DNA of 64,000 nucleotides, from NCBI RefSeq assembly GCF_000284375.1, contig NC_017249.1, positions 1,776,001 to 1,840,000 on the forward strand, in the 5' to 3' direction. The notes beneath the pieces were generated by a model. The model had not been told where the DNA came from and did not search any database. It saw nothing but the letters and a program-made list of their open reading frames with translations. The DNA is from Bradyrhizobium japonicum USDA 6 (GTDB taxonomy: Bacteria; Pseudomonadota; Alphaproteobacteria; Rhizobiales; Xanthobacteraceae). This document shows, in pieces, positions 51,324 through 60,034 of this stretch (positions are counted from its first letter, which is position 1; the number at the start of each line of letters is the position of its first letter). Both the position numbers and the translations under genes were made by a program.

Positions 51324-52486
51324 ATGGCGGACGTTCGGATCAGTGTGAGGAAAGAAGCGCCGGGCAGGCCGCTGGCGAAGTCGCGCCTGCTGTTCATCGA
51401 CAACATCCGCTGGTCGATGATCATCCTCGTGCTGAGCATGCACGCAGCCGACACCTACAGTCCGTTCGGCAATTGGTACTATGTCGACCGGCGGGAGACC
51501 GGCTTCGGCACGGCCCTCTTCTTCGGCATCTATCAGAGCTTCCTCCAGGCCTTCTTCATGGCCGCGCTATTCTTCATCGCCGGCTATTTCGCCGTCGGCG
51601 CCTTCGATCGGAAAGGACTTTCGAAATTTGCGCGTGATCGGCTGATCAGGCTCGGCTTGCCGACTTTGCTCTACATGTTGGTGATCGGCCCGCTCACGCA
51701 GTATTTTCTGTCATGGACTTGGGGCAAGGGCGGTTTCGGCCATCAATGGCTGACCCATCTGATGGACGGCGAATGGCTTTCCGAGACGGGACCGATGTGG
51801 TTTTGCGCAGTGCTGCTGCTGGTCTCGCTCCTCTATGGCTTGATCCGCCAGACCGGATGGCGGGAGCCCGAGGTTGCGCCGTGCGGCACGGGGATTGTTC
51901 TGTTCGTTGCGGCCATGGCGGCACTCACCTTCGCCGTTCGCATCGCCGTCCACGCCGATACATCCGTGCTCAACGTTCACCCCGGCGATCTGCCGCAATA
52001 CGCTCTCATGTTCGCAGCCGGCGCCGTCGGCTATCGTGGCAATTGGATGCTTGGGCTTGCCGAGCGCTCCTGTATCCGCTGGGGACTGCTCGCGCTGTCG
52101 CTCTCTGCGCCGCTGTTTGCAGCGCTCGTGCTGTTCGGGGAGGCCTGCAGGGCGACACCGCGCTCTATGCAGGCGGCTTCAACGTCGTCAGTGCCGGGAA
52201 GTGCCTGTGGGAGGCGCTGGTCTGCGTCGGCATGGGTCTCTTGATGCTGGCCGTCTACCGCCGCCATTTCGACGCGCAAGGGCCGGTCGCCAAATGGCTG
52301 TCGGACAACGCCTTCGGCGTCTACCTGATCCATCCGCCGATCCTGGTCGGCTTTGCCCTGCTTCTGCACGCACTGCCGCTCTTCGCACTCACGAAGGCGC
52401 TCCTGCTGACCATGTTGGCTACGATCGGCAGCTTGGCCGTCTCGGCACTGATCCTGCGCAGATCGCCGCTGCGCGAGATCATATAG
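51324..52486 (+). pseudogene. Frameshifted acyltransferase family 3 (OafA-like) membrane protein
   Basis: The frame from ATG 51324 encodes about ten membrane helices of an acyltransferase 3 protein (LLFIDNIRWSMIILVLSMHAADTY at the start) but leaves its sense after LFG near 52136 and stops at 52244. The next frame carries the remainder (GLQGDTALYAGGFNVVSAGK to LRRSPLREII) up to 52486. One extra G in the G4 run at 52137-52140 would join both into one 387-residue protein. Either a sequencing error or a recent mutation. It would acylate a surface sugar or lipid. Confidence 0.82.
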
Positions 52487-52523
52487 TCGTATGCCGCGGT
52501 CCGGATCGAACCGCGGCATACGA
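52487..52523. terminator. Bidirectional hairpin between convergent genes
   Basis: TCGTATGCCGCGGT and ACCGCGGCATACGA are perfect 14-bp arms around 9 nt. The stem begins directly after the stop codon of the acyltransferase and lies 9 bp before the stop of the ABM gene. Confidence 0.75.
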
Positions 52524-52531
52524 GCCGGTGT

Positions 52532-53017
52532 TTACAAGAGTGCGTATTGAGCCCGTTCGCGCTTCGCCAGCAGCGGCAGGGCTTCGCCGGCGATCCAGGT
52601 CTTGAAATGTGCGCTCTCCTGATGCGCCTTGAAAGCCGCCTCGTCGCGGAACAGCTCGTAGAACAGGAACTGGGCCGGATTGTCCTTGGCGCGCGAGATC
52701 AGGAACAGCTTGACGCCGTCCTCGCGCTGCGCCTCCGGCAGGAAGCGGTCGAGGATCGCGGCGACCTTGTCGGCCTCGCCGGGCTTGGCCTCCCATTGCG
52801 CGACGACGAGCAGGCCGCCGCCGTCGACGGCGTCGCTGAGGGATTTCTGCGTGGCATAGTGGTTCATGGTCCTTGCTCCTTGCTGCTGAGCTTGAGATGA
52901 CGCCGCCGCCCATGGCGAGAGATAGATCGCCAGGACGGCTCCGAAGGCCCGGATCACCGACCTGCGGCTGAACGCTTCGTGGACGCGCGGCACCAGCCGC
53001 TGATGTGTCGATCGCAT
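52532..53017 (-). CDS. Exported antibiotic biosynthesis monooxygenase (ABM) domain protein
   Basis: A 161-residue protein. The ATG at 53017 has GGAGA 5 nt upstream. Residues 18-43 form a twin-arginine-like signal (SRRSVIRAFGAVLAIYLSPWAAASSQA). The mature part is an ABM ferredoxin-like fold (LLVVAQWEAKPGEADKVAAILDRFLPEAQREDG and FYELFRDEAAFKAHQESAHFKTWIA in parts), similar to YgiN quinol monooxygenase. Alternatively an internal ATG (MNHYATQK) could yield a cytoplasmic form. It is divergent from glcE. Confidence 0.85.
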   Translation of the reverse strand: MRSTHQRLVPRVHEAFSRRSVIRAFGAVLAIYLSPWAAASSQAQQQGARTMNHYATQKSLSDAVDGGGLLVVAQWEAKPGEADKVAAILDRFLPEAQREDGVKLFLISRAKDNPAQFLFYELFRDEAAFKAHQESAHFKTWIAGEALPLLAKRERAQYALL

Positions 53018-53115
53018 GCTTGTCTCCATCGGTTGGCCTCGATCGCGATCGGCGCAAGCTTGTAGCGAGGGGCTGCCGGCTTTGGTTCGCCGCTGATCGA
53101 AGTGTCGATGTCGTG

Positions 53116-53141
53116 AACGCTTCGATCATGATCGAAGCGTT
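53116..53141. promoter_or_regulatory. Perfect 26-bp palindrome between ABM gene and glcE
   Basis: A 26-bp sequence without spacer, each half AACGCTTCGATCA read toward the centre. Its centre is about 111 bp from the ABM start and 109 bp from the glcE start. A related GATCGAAGTGTCGAT lies 20 bp upstream. The form suits a dimeric repressor controlling both genes. Confidence 0.65.
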
Positions 53142-53237
53142 GTGGTCGCCCGTGCAGGATCCCGACTGCACCGGCGATGATCGCCGGCATCACGCCGCAT
53201 TTGATTTTGGCGGCGAATTTCGCTACCGCCTTTTCCC

Positions 53238-54476
53238 GTGGATACGCTCAGGGTCAGAGACGCCAAAGACGTCGAAGAGGTGGTGCGCGCGGCGATTGCC
53301 AACGAGCAGCCGCTCGAGATCATCGGTCATGGCAGCAAGCGCAGCATTGGCCACACGATGGCGACCAACGCCGTGCTCGACCTCTCCGCGCTGAATGCCG
53401 TCACCTCCTACGAACCCAACGAGCTGATCGTCACGCTCCAGGCCGGCGCGCCGCTGGCCGACGTGCTGTCGCTGATCGATGCCAAGAACCAGCAATTCGC
53501 CTTCGAGCCGATGAATACGGCGCCGCTGCTCGGCACGCCCGCGTTGGGGACCATCGGCGGCATGATCGCGGCCGGCCTCGCCGGTCCGCGGCGGATCAAG
53601 GCGGGCGGAGCGCGCGACCACCTCTTGGGGGCGCACGCCGTCTCCGGCTTCGGCGACAGCTTCAAGACCGGCGGCAAGGTGGTGAAGAACGTCACCGGCT
53701 ACGACCTCTGCAAGCTGCTGGCGGGGTCCTGGGGCACGCTGGCGGTGATGACCGAAGTCACGCTCAAGGTGATGCCGAAGCCTGAAGCGGAGCGGACACT
53801 GCTGCTGCGCGGGCTCGACGATGCCGCCGCCAACAAGGCGATGACCGCGGCGCTCGGCTCGCCCTACGACGTCTCCGCCGCCGCGCATCTGCCGAAATCG
53901 GCGTTCCGGGCGAAGACCGACGGGCTTGGCGACATCGCCAGCCAGGGCGAAGCGCTGACCGTGCTGCGGCTCGAGGGCATCACGGCGTCCGCCGCGCACC
54001 GCGCCGGCTCGCTGCGCGAATTGCTGGCGCCGTTCGGGACCGCGACGCTGGTCGAGGATGCGGCGTCCGCCGCATTGTGGGCCACGATCCGCGACGTCCT
54101 GCCGTTCGCGGCCGGCGGTGCAGTTGGGGCCTGGCCGGTGTGGCGGATCGTTTGTCCGCCGGCTTCCGGCGCGGCGCTCGGGACCCAGCTGGCGCGCGAG
54201 ACCGGCGGCGACATCATCTACGATTGGGGCGGCGGCCTGATCTGGGCCGCGCTGCCGCCGAAGGCCGACGCGGATGCCCCGGCTGTGCGCCAGCGAGCAG
54301 ATGCAGTCGGCGGGCACGCCACGCTGATCCGGGCGGCCGAGGACGTCAGGCGCGGTGTCGACGTGTTCCATCCGCAGGCATCAGGCATTGCCGCGCTGAG
54401 CGATCGGGTCCGCGCCAGTTTCGATCCGAAAACCATTCTCAACCGGGGGCGGCTGACGCGGGGCGCTGCGGCATGA
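53238..54476 (+). CDS. glcE: Glycolate oxidase subunit GlcE
   Basis: A 412-residue FAD-binding subunit, starting at GTG 53238 (MDTLRVRDAKDVEEVV), without a clear ribosome site. The FAD region IIGHGSKRSIGH and GTPALGTIGGMIAAGLAGPRRIKAGGARDHLLG (in parts) are typical of GlcE, which is shorter than GlcD. The last codon overlaps the glcF start (ATGA), so both are translationally coupled. It works in the membrane-bound glycolate oxidase. Confidence 0.93.
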   Translation: MDTLRVRDAKDVEEVVRAAIANEQPLEIIGHGSKRSIGHTMATNAVLDLSALNAVTSYEPNELIVTLQAGAPLADVLSLIDAKNQQFAFEPMNTAPLLGTPALGTIGGMIAAGLAGPRRIKAGGARDHLLGAHAVSGFGDSFKTGGKVVKNVTGYDLCKLLAGSWGTLAVMTEVTLKVMPKPEAERTLLLRGLDDAAANKAMTAALGSPYDVSAAAHLPKSAFRAKTDGLGDIASQGEALTVLRLEGITASAAHRAGSLRELLAPFGTATLVEDAASAALWATIRDVLPFAAGGAVGAWPVWRIVCPPASGAALGTQLARETGGDIIYDWGGGLIWAALPPKADADAPAVRQRADAVGGHATLIRAAEDVRRGVDVFHPQASGIAALSDRVRASFDPKTILNRGRLTRGAAA

Positions 54477-55795
54477 AGACCGAATTCTCACTGGCGCAGC
54501 TCGCCGACCCCGACATCGCGGAAGCCGACAAGATTCTGCGCGCCTGCGTCCATTGCGGCTTCTGCACTGCAACCTGTCCGACCTATGTGCTGCTCGGCGA
54601 CGAGCTCGATAGCCCGCGCGGCCGCATCTACCTGATCAAGGAGATGCTGGAGAAGGACCAGACCCCGACGGCCGAGGTGGTCAAGCATGTCGACCGCTGC
54701 CTGTCGTGTCTGTCCTGCATGACGACCTGCCCCTCAGGGGTGAACTACATGCATCTCGTCGACCAGGCCCGGGTCAGGATCGAGCAGCGCTATCAGCGGC
54801 CGCTGACCGAGCGGCTGTTGCGTCAGGTGCTGGCCTTTGTCCTGCCGAATCCGCAGCTCTTCCGCACCAGCATGCGGCTGGCGCGCCTCGCCCGTCCGCT
54901 TGCCGTATTCCTGCCGACGCCGCGGCCGTCGGCGACGCCCGGCCTGATCCAGCGCCTCAAGGCGATGCTGGCGCTGGCGCCGAACCGTCTGCCGTCGCCC
55001 GGCCCGCTCCCGGGCAGCGTGTTCGCGGCACTCGGCAAGAAGCGCGGCCGGGTCGCGCTGTTGCAAGGCTGTGCCCAGCAGGTGCTGGCGCCGCGCATCA
55101 ACCAGGCCGCCATCAGCCTCCTCACCCGCCACGGCATCGAGGTTGTCCTGGTCCGGGACGAGCAGTGCTGCGGCGCGCTGACCCATCATCTGGGTAACGA
55201 CCAGGATGCGTTGGCGCGGGCCCGCGCCAACGTCGCGGCGTGGCGAAAGGAAGCGGCCGGCGAGGGGCTCGACGCCATCCTGGTGACGGCCTCCGGTTGC
55301 GGCACGGTGATCAAGGACTACGGCTATCTGCTGCGCGAGGACACGGCGTTCGCCGCCGATGCAGCGCAGGTGTCCGCGCTGGCCAAGGACATCACCGAAT
55401 ATGTTGCCGGCCTCGGGCTCGCGACCACTACGCGACAGGACAACATCGTCGTCGCCTATCACTCCGCGTGTTCGTTGCAGCACGGCCAGAAAATCACGGG
55501 CCTTCCGAAAGAATTGCTTTCCAAGAATGGATTCGTGGTGAAAGATGTGCCGGAGAGCCATTTGTGTTGCGGCTCGGCGGGGACCTACAACATTCTCCAG
55601 CCCGAGCTTGCGGGCCGGTTGCGCGACCGCAAGGTGGCCAACATCGCAAGCGTCAAGCCGGACATGATTGCCGCGGGCAATATCGGCTGCATGGTGCAGA
55701 TTGCCAGTGGCACGTCAGTTCCGGTCGTACACACGATTGAGCTTCTCGATTGGGCTACGGGCGGGTCGCGGCCGGCACTGAACGCGTCGAGCTGA
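54473..55795 (+). CDS. glcF: Glycolate oxidase iron-sulfur subunit GlcF
   Basis: A 440-residue protein with two 4Fe-4S motifs (CVHCGFCTATCPTY near residue 25 and CLSCLSCMTTCPSG near 76) and two CCG domains (RDEQCCGALTHHLG and ESHLCCGSAGTYN). It carries electrons from the flavin subunits to the quinone pool. The start overlaps the end of glcE. It closes the glcE-glcF operon. Confidence 0.95.
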   Translation: MKTEFSLAQLADPDIAEADKILRACVHCGFCTATCPTYVLLGDELDSPRGRIYLIKEMLEKDQTPTAEVVKHVDRCLSCLSCMTTCPSGVNYMHLVDQARVRIEQRYQRPLTERLLRQVLAFVLPNPQLFRTSMRLARLARPLAVFLPTPRPSATPGLIQRLKAMLALAPNRLPSPGPLPGSVFAALGKKRGRVALLQGCAQQVLAPRINQAAISLLTRHGIEVVLVRDEQCCGALTHHLGNDQDALARARANVAAWRKEAAGEGLDAILVTASGCGTVIKDYGYLLREDTAFAADAAQVSALAKDITEYVAGLGLATTTRQDNIVVAYHSACSLQHGQKITGLPKELLSKNGFVVKDVPESHLCCGSAGTYNILQPELAGRLRDRKVANIASVKPDMIAAGNIGCMVQIASGTSVPVVHTIELLDWATGGSRPALNASS

Positions 55796-55864
55796 ACTTT
55801 CCTCCCGAGGTGACGGCTGAAGGCGCCCGATCGACCATTGTTCGGCGGCAACAGGAGGACCACG

Positions 55865-56227
<363 letters not shown>

Positions 56228-56676
56228 GCCCCGAGGGGCCTCCACGGTTAGGGTCCAAGTCAGGTCCAAGGTGTGGGCAAAGGCTGGATCCGTCCCGACG
56301 ACAACGACCGACAACAGGAAGGCCGCGGCGGTGACGCTGCGGCCTTTTTGCATCGTCACGATGGTCGTGGTCGGGTTGTCGTTTCTCGCGTCAGCCTGAT
56401 TCGTGGCGCAGGCACCACTGCACCGGCGGCTCCCGTACTAATCGGACGGCTCTGTGCACTTTGGAATGCAAATAATGTGATCGAGAAGCAACACAGGCGG
56501 ACAACCTTCTTTGGAATCGTCATAACGCCTAAAAAGTCGGCAGATGCTCGTGATTTTTGCTTCACGGTTCGCATCCTCCCAGCCAGATTGTCGCGGTAAC
56601 GAAATTTTGCAGTCAGGTCGTACGGCCCGGGGGCTTCCGGGAAACCGACTGTGTGGAACTGGTGATGGGGATCGAA
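56228..56676. other. Intergenic region with terminator, upstream of porin gene
   Basis: About 450 bp with no convincing gene. It holds the terminator of the histone-like gene (56319-56349) and must contain the porin promoter. The part near 56455-56560 is unusually AT-rich for this DNA. Confidence 0.5.
56319..56349 (+). terminator. Rho-independent terminator after histone-like gene
   Basis: AAGGCCGC and GCGGCCTT pair around a 12-nt loop and are followed by a T-run (TTTTT). Confidence 0.75.
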
Positions 56677-57708
56677 ATGAAAAAAGTGGCTTTGTTGGCA
56701 ACGGCGCTGGCAATGGTGACGGGTTCGGCTTTCGCGGCAGACATGCCGGTCAAGGCTCTGAAGGCCCCGCCGCCGCCCGCCTTTGACCCCTGGGATGTCG
56801 CCTTCGGCGCCGGCATCATGAGCGATTACATCTTCCGCGGTGTTACTCAGTCGAACCACAATCCGTCGGTCACCGCCTATTTCGAGCCGCGCTACAACGT
56901 CAACAAGGACCTCCAGCTTTACGTCGGTACGTCCGCGGAGAGCATCTCGTTCCCGAACCGCGCCGCGGCTGAAGTCGACATCTACGGCGGTATCCGCCCG
57001 ACCTTCGGCATGTTCGCCTTCGACTTCGGTATCTGGGGCTACCTCTATCCGGGCGGAAGCTGCTTCGGTTCGCAGGGCACCCTCGCCCAGGGCAATTGCG
57101 GCACCAGCCTCGACAATTCGCAGGGTGCGATCGGCCTTCCGATCAACGGCAACTTCGCCAAGAAGGACGCAAGCTTCTACGAAGTCTATGCCAAGCTGAA
57201 CCTCAACATCAACGATCAGTGGGTCGTTGGTTTCAACGAATACTATTCGCCGAACTTCCTGAACCTCGGTGCCTGGGGCAACTACGCCTCGATCACCGCC
57301 AAGTGGACCGCCCCGAGCACCACGTTCGGTGCCAGCGGCGTCGGCATGTATGTGTCGGGTGAATTCGGCCGTCAGTGGCTCGGCACCTCGGACATCTTCT
57401 ACGGTATTGCCGGCGACCCGCTGTATTCCAACGGCATCAAGGAGCCGAGCTACAACACCTGGAACGTCGGCGTCGGCTTCACCTACAAGGTGTTCACGCT
57501 CGATCTGCGCTACTACGACACCGACCTCTCGAAGGGTAACTGCAACGCCTTCACCAGCGACTTCTCGGCCACCAACTCCAGCCCTGGTTTCGTGACGCCG
57601 ATCAATGGCGGCGCAAACGCGGCCACGGCGTTCGGCTCCAACTGGTGCAGCGCGGCCGGCGTCGCCAAGCTCTCGGTCGACCTGACGGCGATGACCAACC
57701 TGAAGTAA
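56677..57708 (+). CDS. TorF-family outer-membrane porin
   Basis: A 343-residue exported beta-barrel protein. Signal peptide MKKVALLATALAMVTGSAFA (cleaved at 20), then WDVAFGAGIMSDYIFRGVTQSNHNPSVTAYFEPRYN (in parts), the Gcw_chp/TorF hallmark. Strands alternate polar and hydrophobic residues and the C-terminus ends KLSVDLTAMTNLK. GGGG precedes the ATG at 56677; ATG 56665 is a weaker alternative. It should form an outer-membrane channel; the solute is unknown. Confidence 0.9.
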   Translation: MKKVALLATALAMVTGSAFAADMPVKALKAPPPPAFDPWDVAFGAGIMSDYIFRGVTQSNHNPSVTAYFEPRYNVNKDLQLYVGTSAESISFPNRAAAEVDIYGGIRPTFGMFAFDFGIWGYLYPGGSCFGSQGTLAQGNCGTSLDNSQGAIGLPINGNFAKKDASFYEVYAKLNLNINDQWVVGFNEYYSPNFLNLGAWGNYASITAKWTAPSTTFGASGVGMYVSGEFGRQWLGTSDIFYGIAGDPLYSNGIKEPSYNTWNVGVGFTYKVFTLDLRYYDTDLSKGNCNAFTSDFSATNSSPGFVTPINGGANAATAFGSNWCSAAGVAKLSVDLTAMTNLK

Positions 57709-57733
57709 GTTTCTTCCCGAGACGACCTAACGA

Positions 57734-57761
57734 GGGCGGCAGAGCAATCTGCCGCCCTTTT
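57734..57761 (+). terminator. Rho-independent terminator after porin gene
   Basis: GGGCGGCAGA and TCTGCCGCCC pair around GCAA and are followed by TTTT. It is a very stable stem with a tetraloop, 26 bp after the porin stop. Confidence 0.9.
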
Positions 57762-57960
57762 GCTTTGGACTTGGGCTCGTCAGTGAGAGCGCTAGGGCTG
57801 CATGGTCCGAGACGCGCCGCAAGGCGGCGCGCCTCACCGTGAGGGTCGGATCTTGCCGCGAGGACAGACCTCATCCTGAGAAGCTCACCGGAGGCCGGCG
57901 TCTCGAAGGGGCCGCGACGAAGGTCCTGTCGAGGCTCGCCTCAGGCTTGGTTGTGCCGCC

Positions 57961-59724
57961 TCAGCTCGCCGCGGTCGACTCCGCCTGGGCCGGCTCGCCG
58001 TCCTTGCCGAGAACATGGATCTCGCCGTCCTTCACCAACGCCACCTTGCGGGTGTGGAAGGCGTCGAGCGTCGAGCGGTGGCCGATCGAGACGATGGTGG
58101 CCTGCGGCAGCTTCTCCGCCAGCAGCCGGTACAGCCGGGCCTCGGATGGCTCGTCGAGCGACGCCGTGGCCTCGTCGAGGAACAGGTAATCCGGCACGTG
58201 CAGCAGCGCGCGCGCGAGCCCCAGGCGCTGCTGCTCGCCGAGCGACAGCATCCGGTTCCAGTGGCCGTCCTCGTCGAGCCGCTCGGCGAGGACGGGCAGC
58301 CCGACCGCGATCAGCGCGTCCCTGATCCGCGCGGTCTCGAACGCGCCGGGCGCGGCGGGGTAGATGACGGCATCGCGCAGCACGCCGACCGGGAAGTAGG
58401 GGCGCTGCGGCAGCATCATCAGCTTCGCCCTCTCGGGGATGAAGATGGTGCCGGCGCCGAATGGCCAGATGCCGGCGATGGCCCTGAACAGCGTCGACTT
58501 GCCGGAGCCGGACGGTCCGGTCACCAGCACCCGCTCCGGCGTCTGGATGGCGAAGGCGTCGGCGGCGACCAGCGGCGTGCCGTTGGGCAGGTTCACGCAG
58601 AGCTGTTCGAGGGCGATGTTGCGGCCGCCGCTGGCGGCCTTCAGCGCGATCACGGGCTCATGGGCCGGCGGGTTTGTGGCTGAAGCGACCGACATCTCGA
58701 AGCCGTCGAGACGTGCGACGATCGAGCGCCATTCCGCAAGCGACCGGTAGGCCACCACGAAGAACGACAGCGCCCCCTGGACGCTCGAGAACGCCGACGC
58801 CGTCTGCATCATGTCGCCGAGCTGGATCTTCTTGGCAAAGAAGGCCGGCGCCACCAGCACGTAGGGGAAGATCACGGCGGCCTGCTGATAGCTCGCGGTG
58901 AACGCGGTGAGGCGCTTGGTACGGCTCATGATGGCGTACCAGTTGCCGATCACGTAGCCGAACCGGCCCAGCAGGCGGCCGCGTTCGGCGCCTTCGCCCT
59001 TGAGCAGTGCGATCTGCTCGGAATTCTCGCGGACGCGGACGAGGTTGAAGCGGAAGTCGGCTTCATAGCGCTGCTGCTCGAAATTGAGATTGACCAGCGG
59101 GGCGCCGATCCAGTGCGTCAACGCGGTGCCGAAGATCGCGTAGATCAGCGCGCCCCAGCACAGATAGCCGGGGATCATGAGATCGGTGCCGAACAGGTGC
59201 AGCGGCGCGGCATTGGACAGGCCCCAGAGGATGATCACGAACGAGAACAGCGTCACGATCGCCGACAGCAGGCCGAGCCCGATCGTCAGCGTCTGCTCGA
59301 CGAAGTTCTTGACGTCCTCGGTGATGCGCTGGTCCGGGTTGTCGGCCGCGTCGCCCTTGAGCTGCATGCGGTAATGCTTGGAGCCGTCGAGCCATTCGCC
59401 GAGATAATGCGTCGTCAGCCATTGCCGCCAGCGGATCTGGAGCCACTGATTGAGGTAGAGCTTGTAGACGGCCAGCGCGATCGCGGTGAAGGCGAGGGCG
59501 ATGAAGATCCAGATCTGCGTGACGAAGGCGTCCCAGTCGCTGTTCTGGAGTGCGCTGTAGAACCGGTTCTGCCACTGGTTCACCAGCACGTCGATTGCGA
59601 CCAGCGCCAGCTCGATCGCGATCACGGCGGCGAGCAGGCCGCGGCCGGCCCACTTGTCCTCCGAGCGGAAATAGGGGACGGCGATTCGCCAGACGATCGC
59701 GAGCGTGGCGCTGATGTTCTTCAC
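57961..59724 (-). CDS. SbmA/BacA/YddA-like ABC transporter, fused permease-ATPase
   Basis: A 587-residue ABC_membrane_2 family protein. The GTG at 59724 has GGAGA upstream; a longer frame starts at 59769. The membrane part (about 1-330, six helices, VLVNQWQNRFYSALQN near 45) precedes an ATPase with Walker [10 protein letters not shown] (about 420), signature LSLGEQQRLGLARA and Walker B YLFLDEATASLDE. The fused form resembles YddA and the BacA-related exporters, which in rhizobia affect peptide uptake and very-long-chain lipid A. Substrate unknown. Confidence 0.88.
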   Translation of the reverse strand: MKNISATLAIVWRIAVPYFRSEDKWAGRGLLAAVIAIELALVAIDVLVNQWQNRFYSALQNSDWDAFVTQIWIFIALAFTAIALAVYKLYLNQWLQIRWRQWLTTHYLGEWLDGSKHYRMQLKGDAADNPDQRITEDVKNFVEQTLTIGLGLLSAIVTLFSFVIILWGLSNAAPLHLFGTDLMIPGYLCWGALIYAIFGTALTHWIGAPLVNLNFEQQRYEADFRFNLVRVRENSEQIALLKGEGAERGRLLGRFGYVIGNWYAIMSRTKRLTAFTASYQQAAVIFPYVLVAPAFFAKKIQLGDMMQTASAFSSVQGALSFFVVAYRSLAEWRSIVARLDGFEMSVASATNPPAHEPVIALKAASGGRNIALEQLCVNLPNGTPLVAADAFAIQTPERVLVTGPSGSGKSTLFRAIAGIWPFGAGTIFIPERAKLMMLPQRPYFPVGVLRDAVIYPAAPGAFETARIRDALIAVGLPVLAERLDEDGHWNRMLSLGEQQRLGLARALLHVPDYLFLDEATASLDEPSEARLYRLLAEKLPQATIVSIGHRSTLDAFHTRKVALVKDGEIHVLGKDGEPAQAESTAAS

Positions 59725-60034
59725 AGAGCTCTGTCTCCTGAGGGGATGTGCACAACGGCCATAGGCCAAATGGTTGTGGCAATGGCAGAAACGGGCGCGC
59801 TTAGACTAAAGTCGCAAGTTCAGCAATTTGCGTTGGATTGTCGCAGCCTGCAATCCTAGCATGAGCACGACGGCGCGGGGTGGGGGCCTCCAGGACTTCG
59901 CGGGCTTGTGAGCGGACGGGAACCGCCGCACTCGCGAGGAATTCGCGTCCAGTCCGGGGGTATCGCTTCCAGCGTCAAGCAGGTCCGGCTGTCCACGCGG
60001 GCCGCCTGCCGCAACAGGCGTGGGGGAGGAAGCC
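59725..60034. other. Divergent region between ABC exporter and lactate permease
   Basis: About 310 bp without a gene. It contains one TTGTCGCA (59838-59845), the same word as in exopolysaccharide promoters, and GGGGGAGGA before the permease ATG. Confidence 0.45.
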
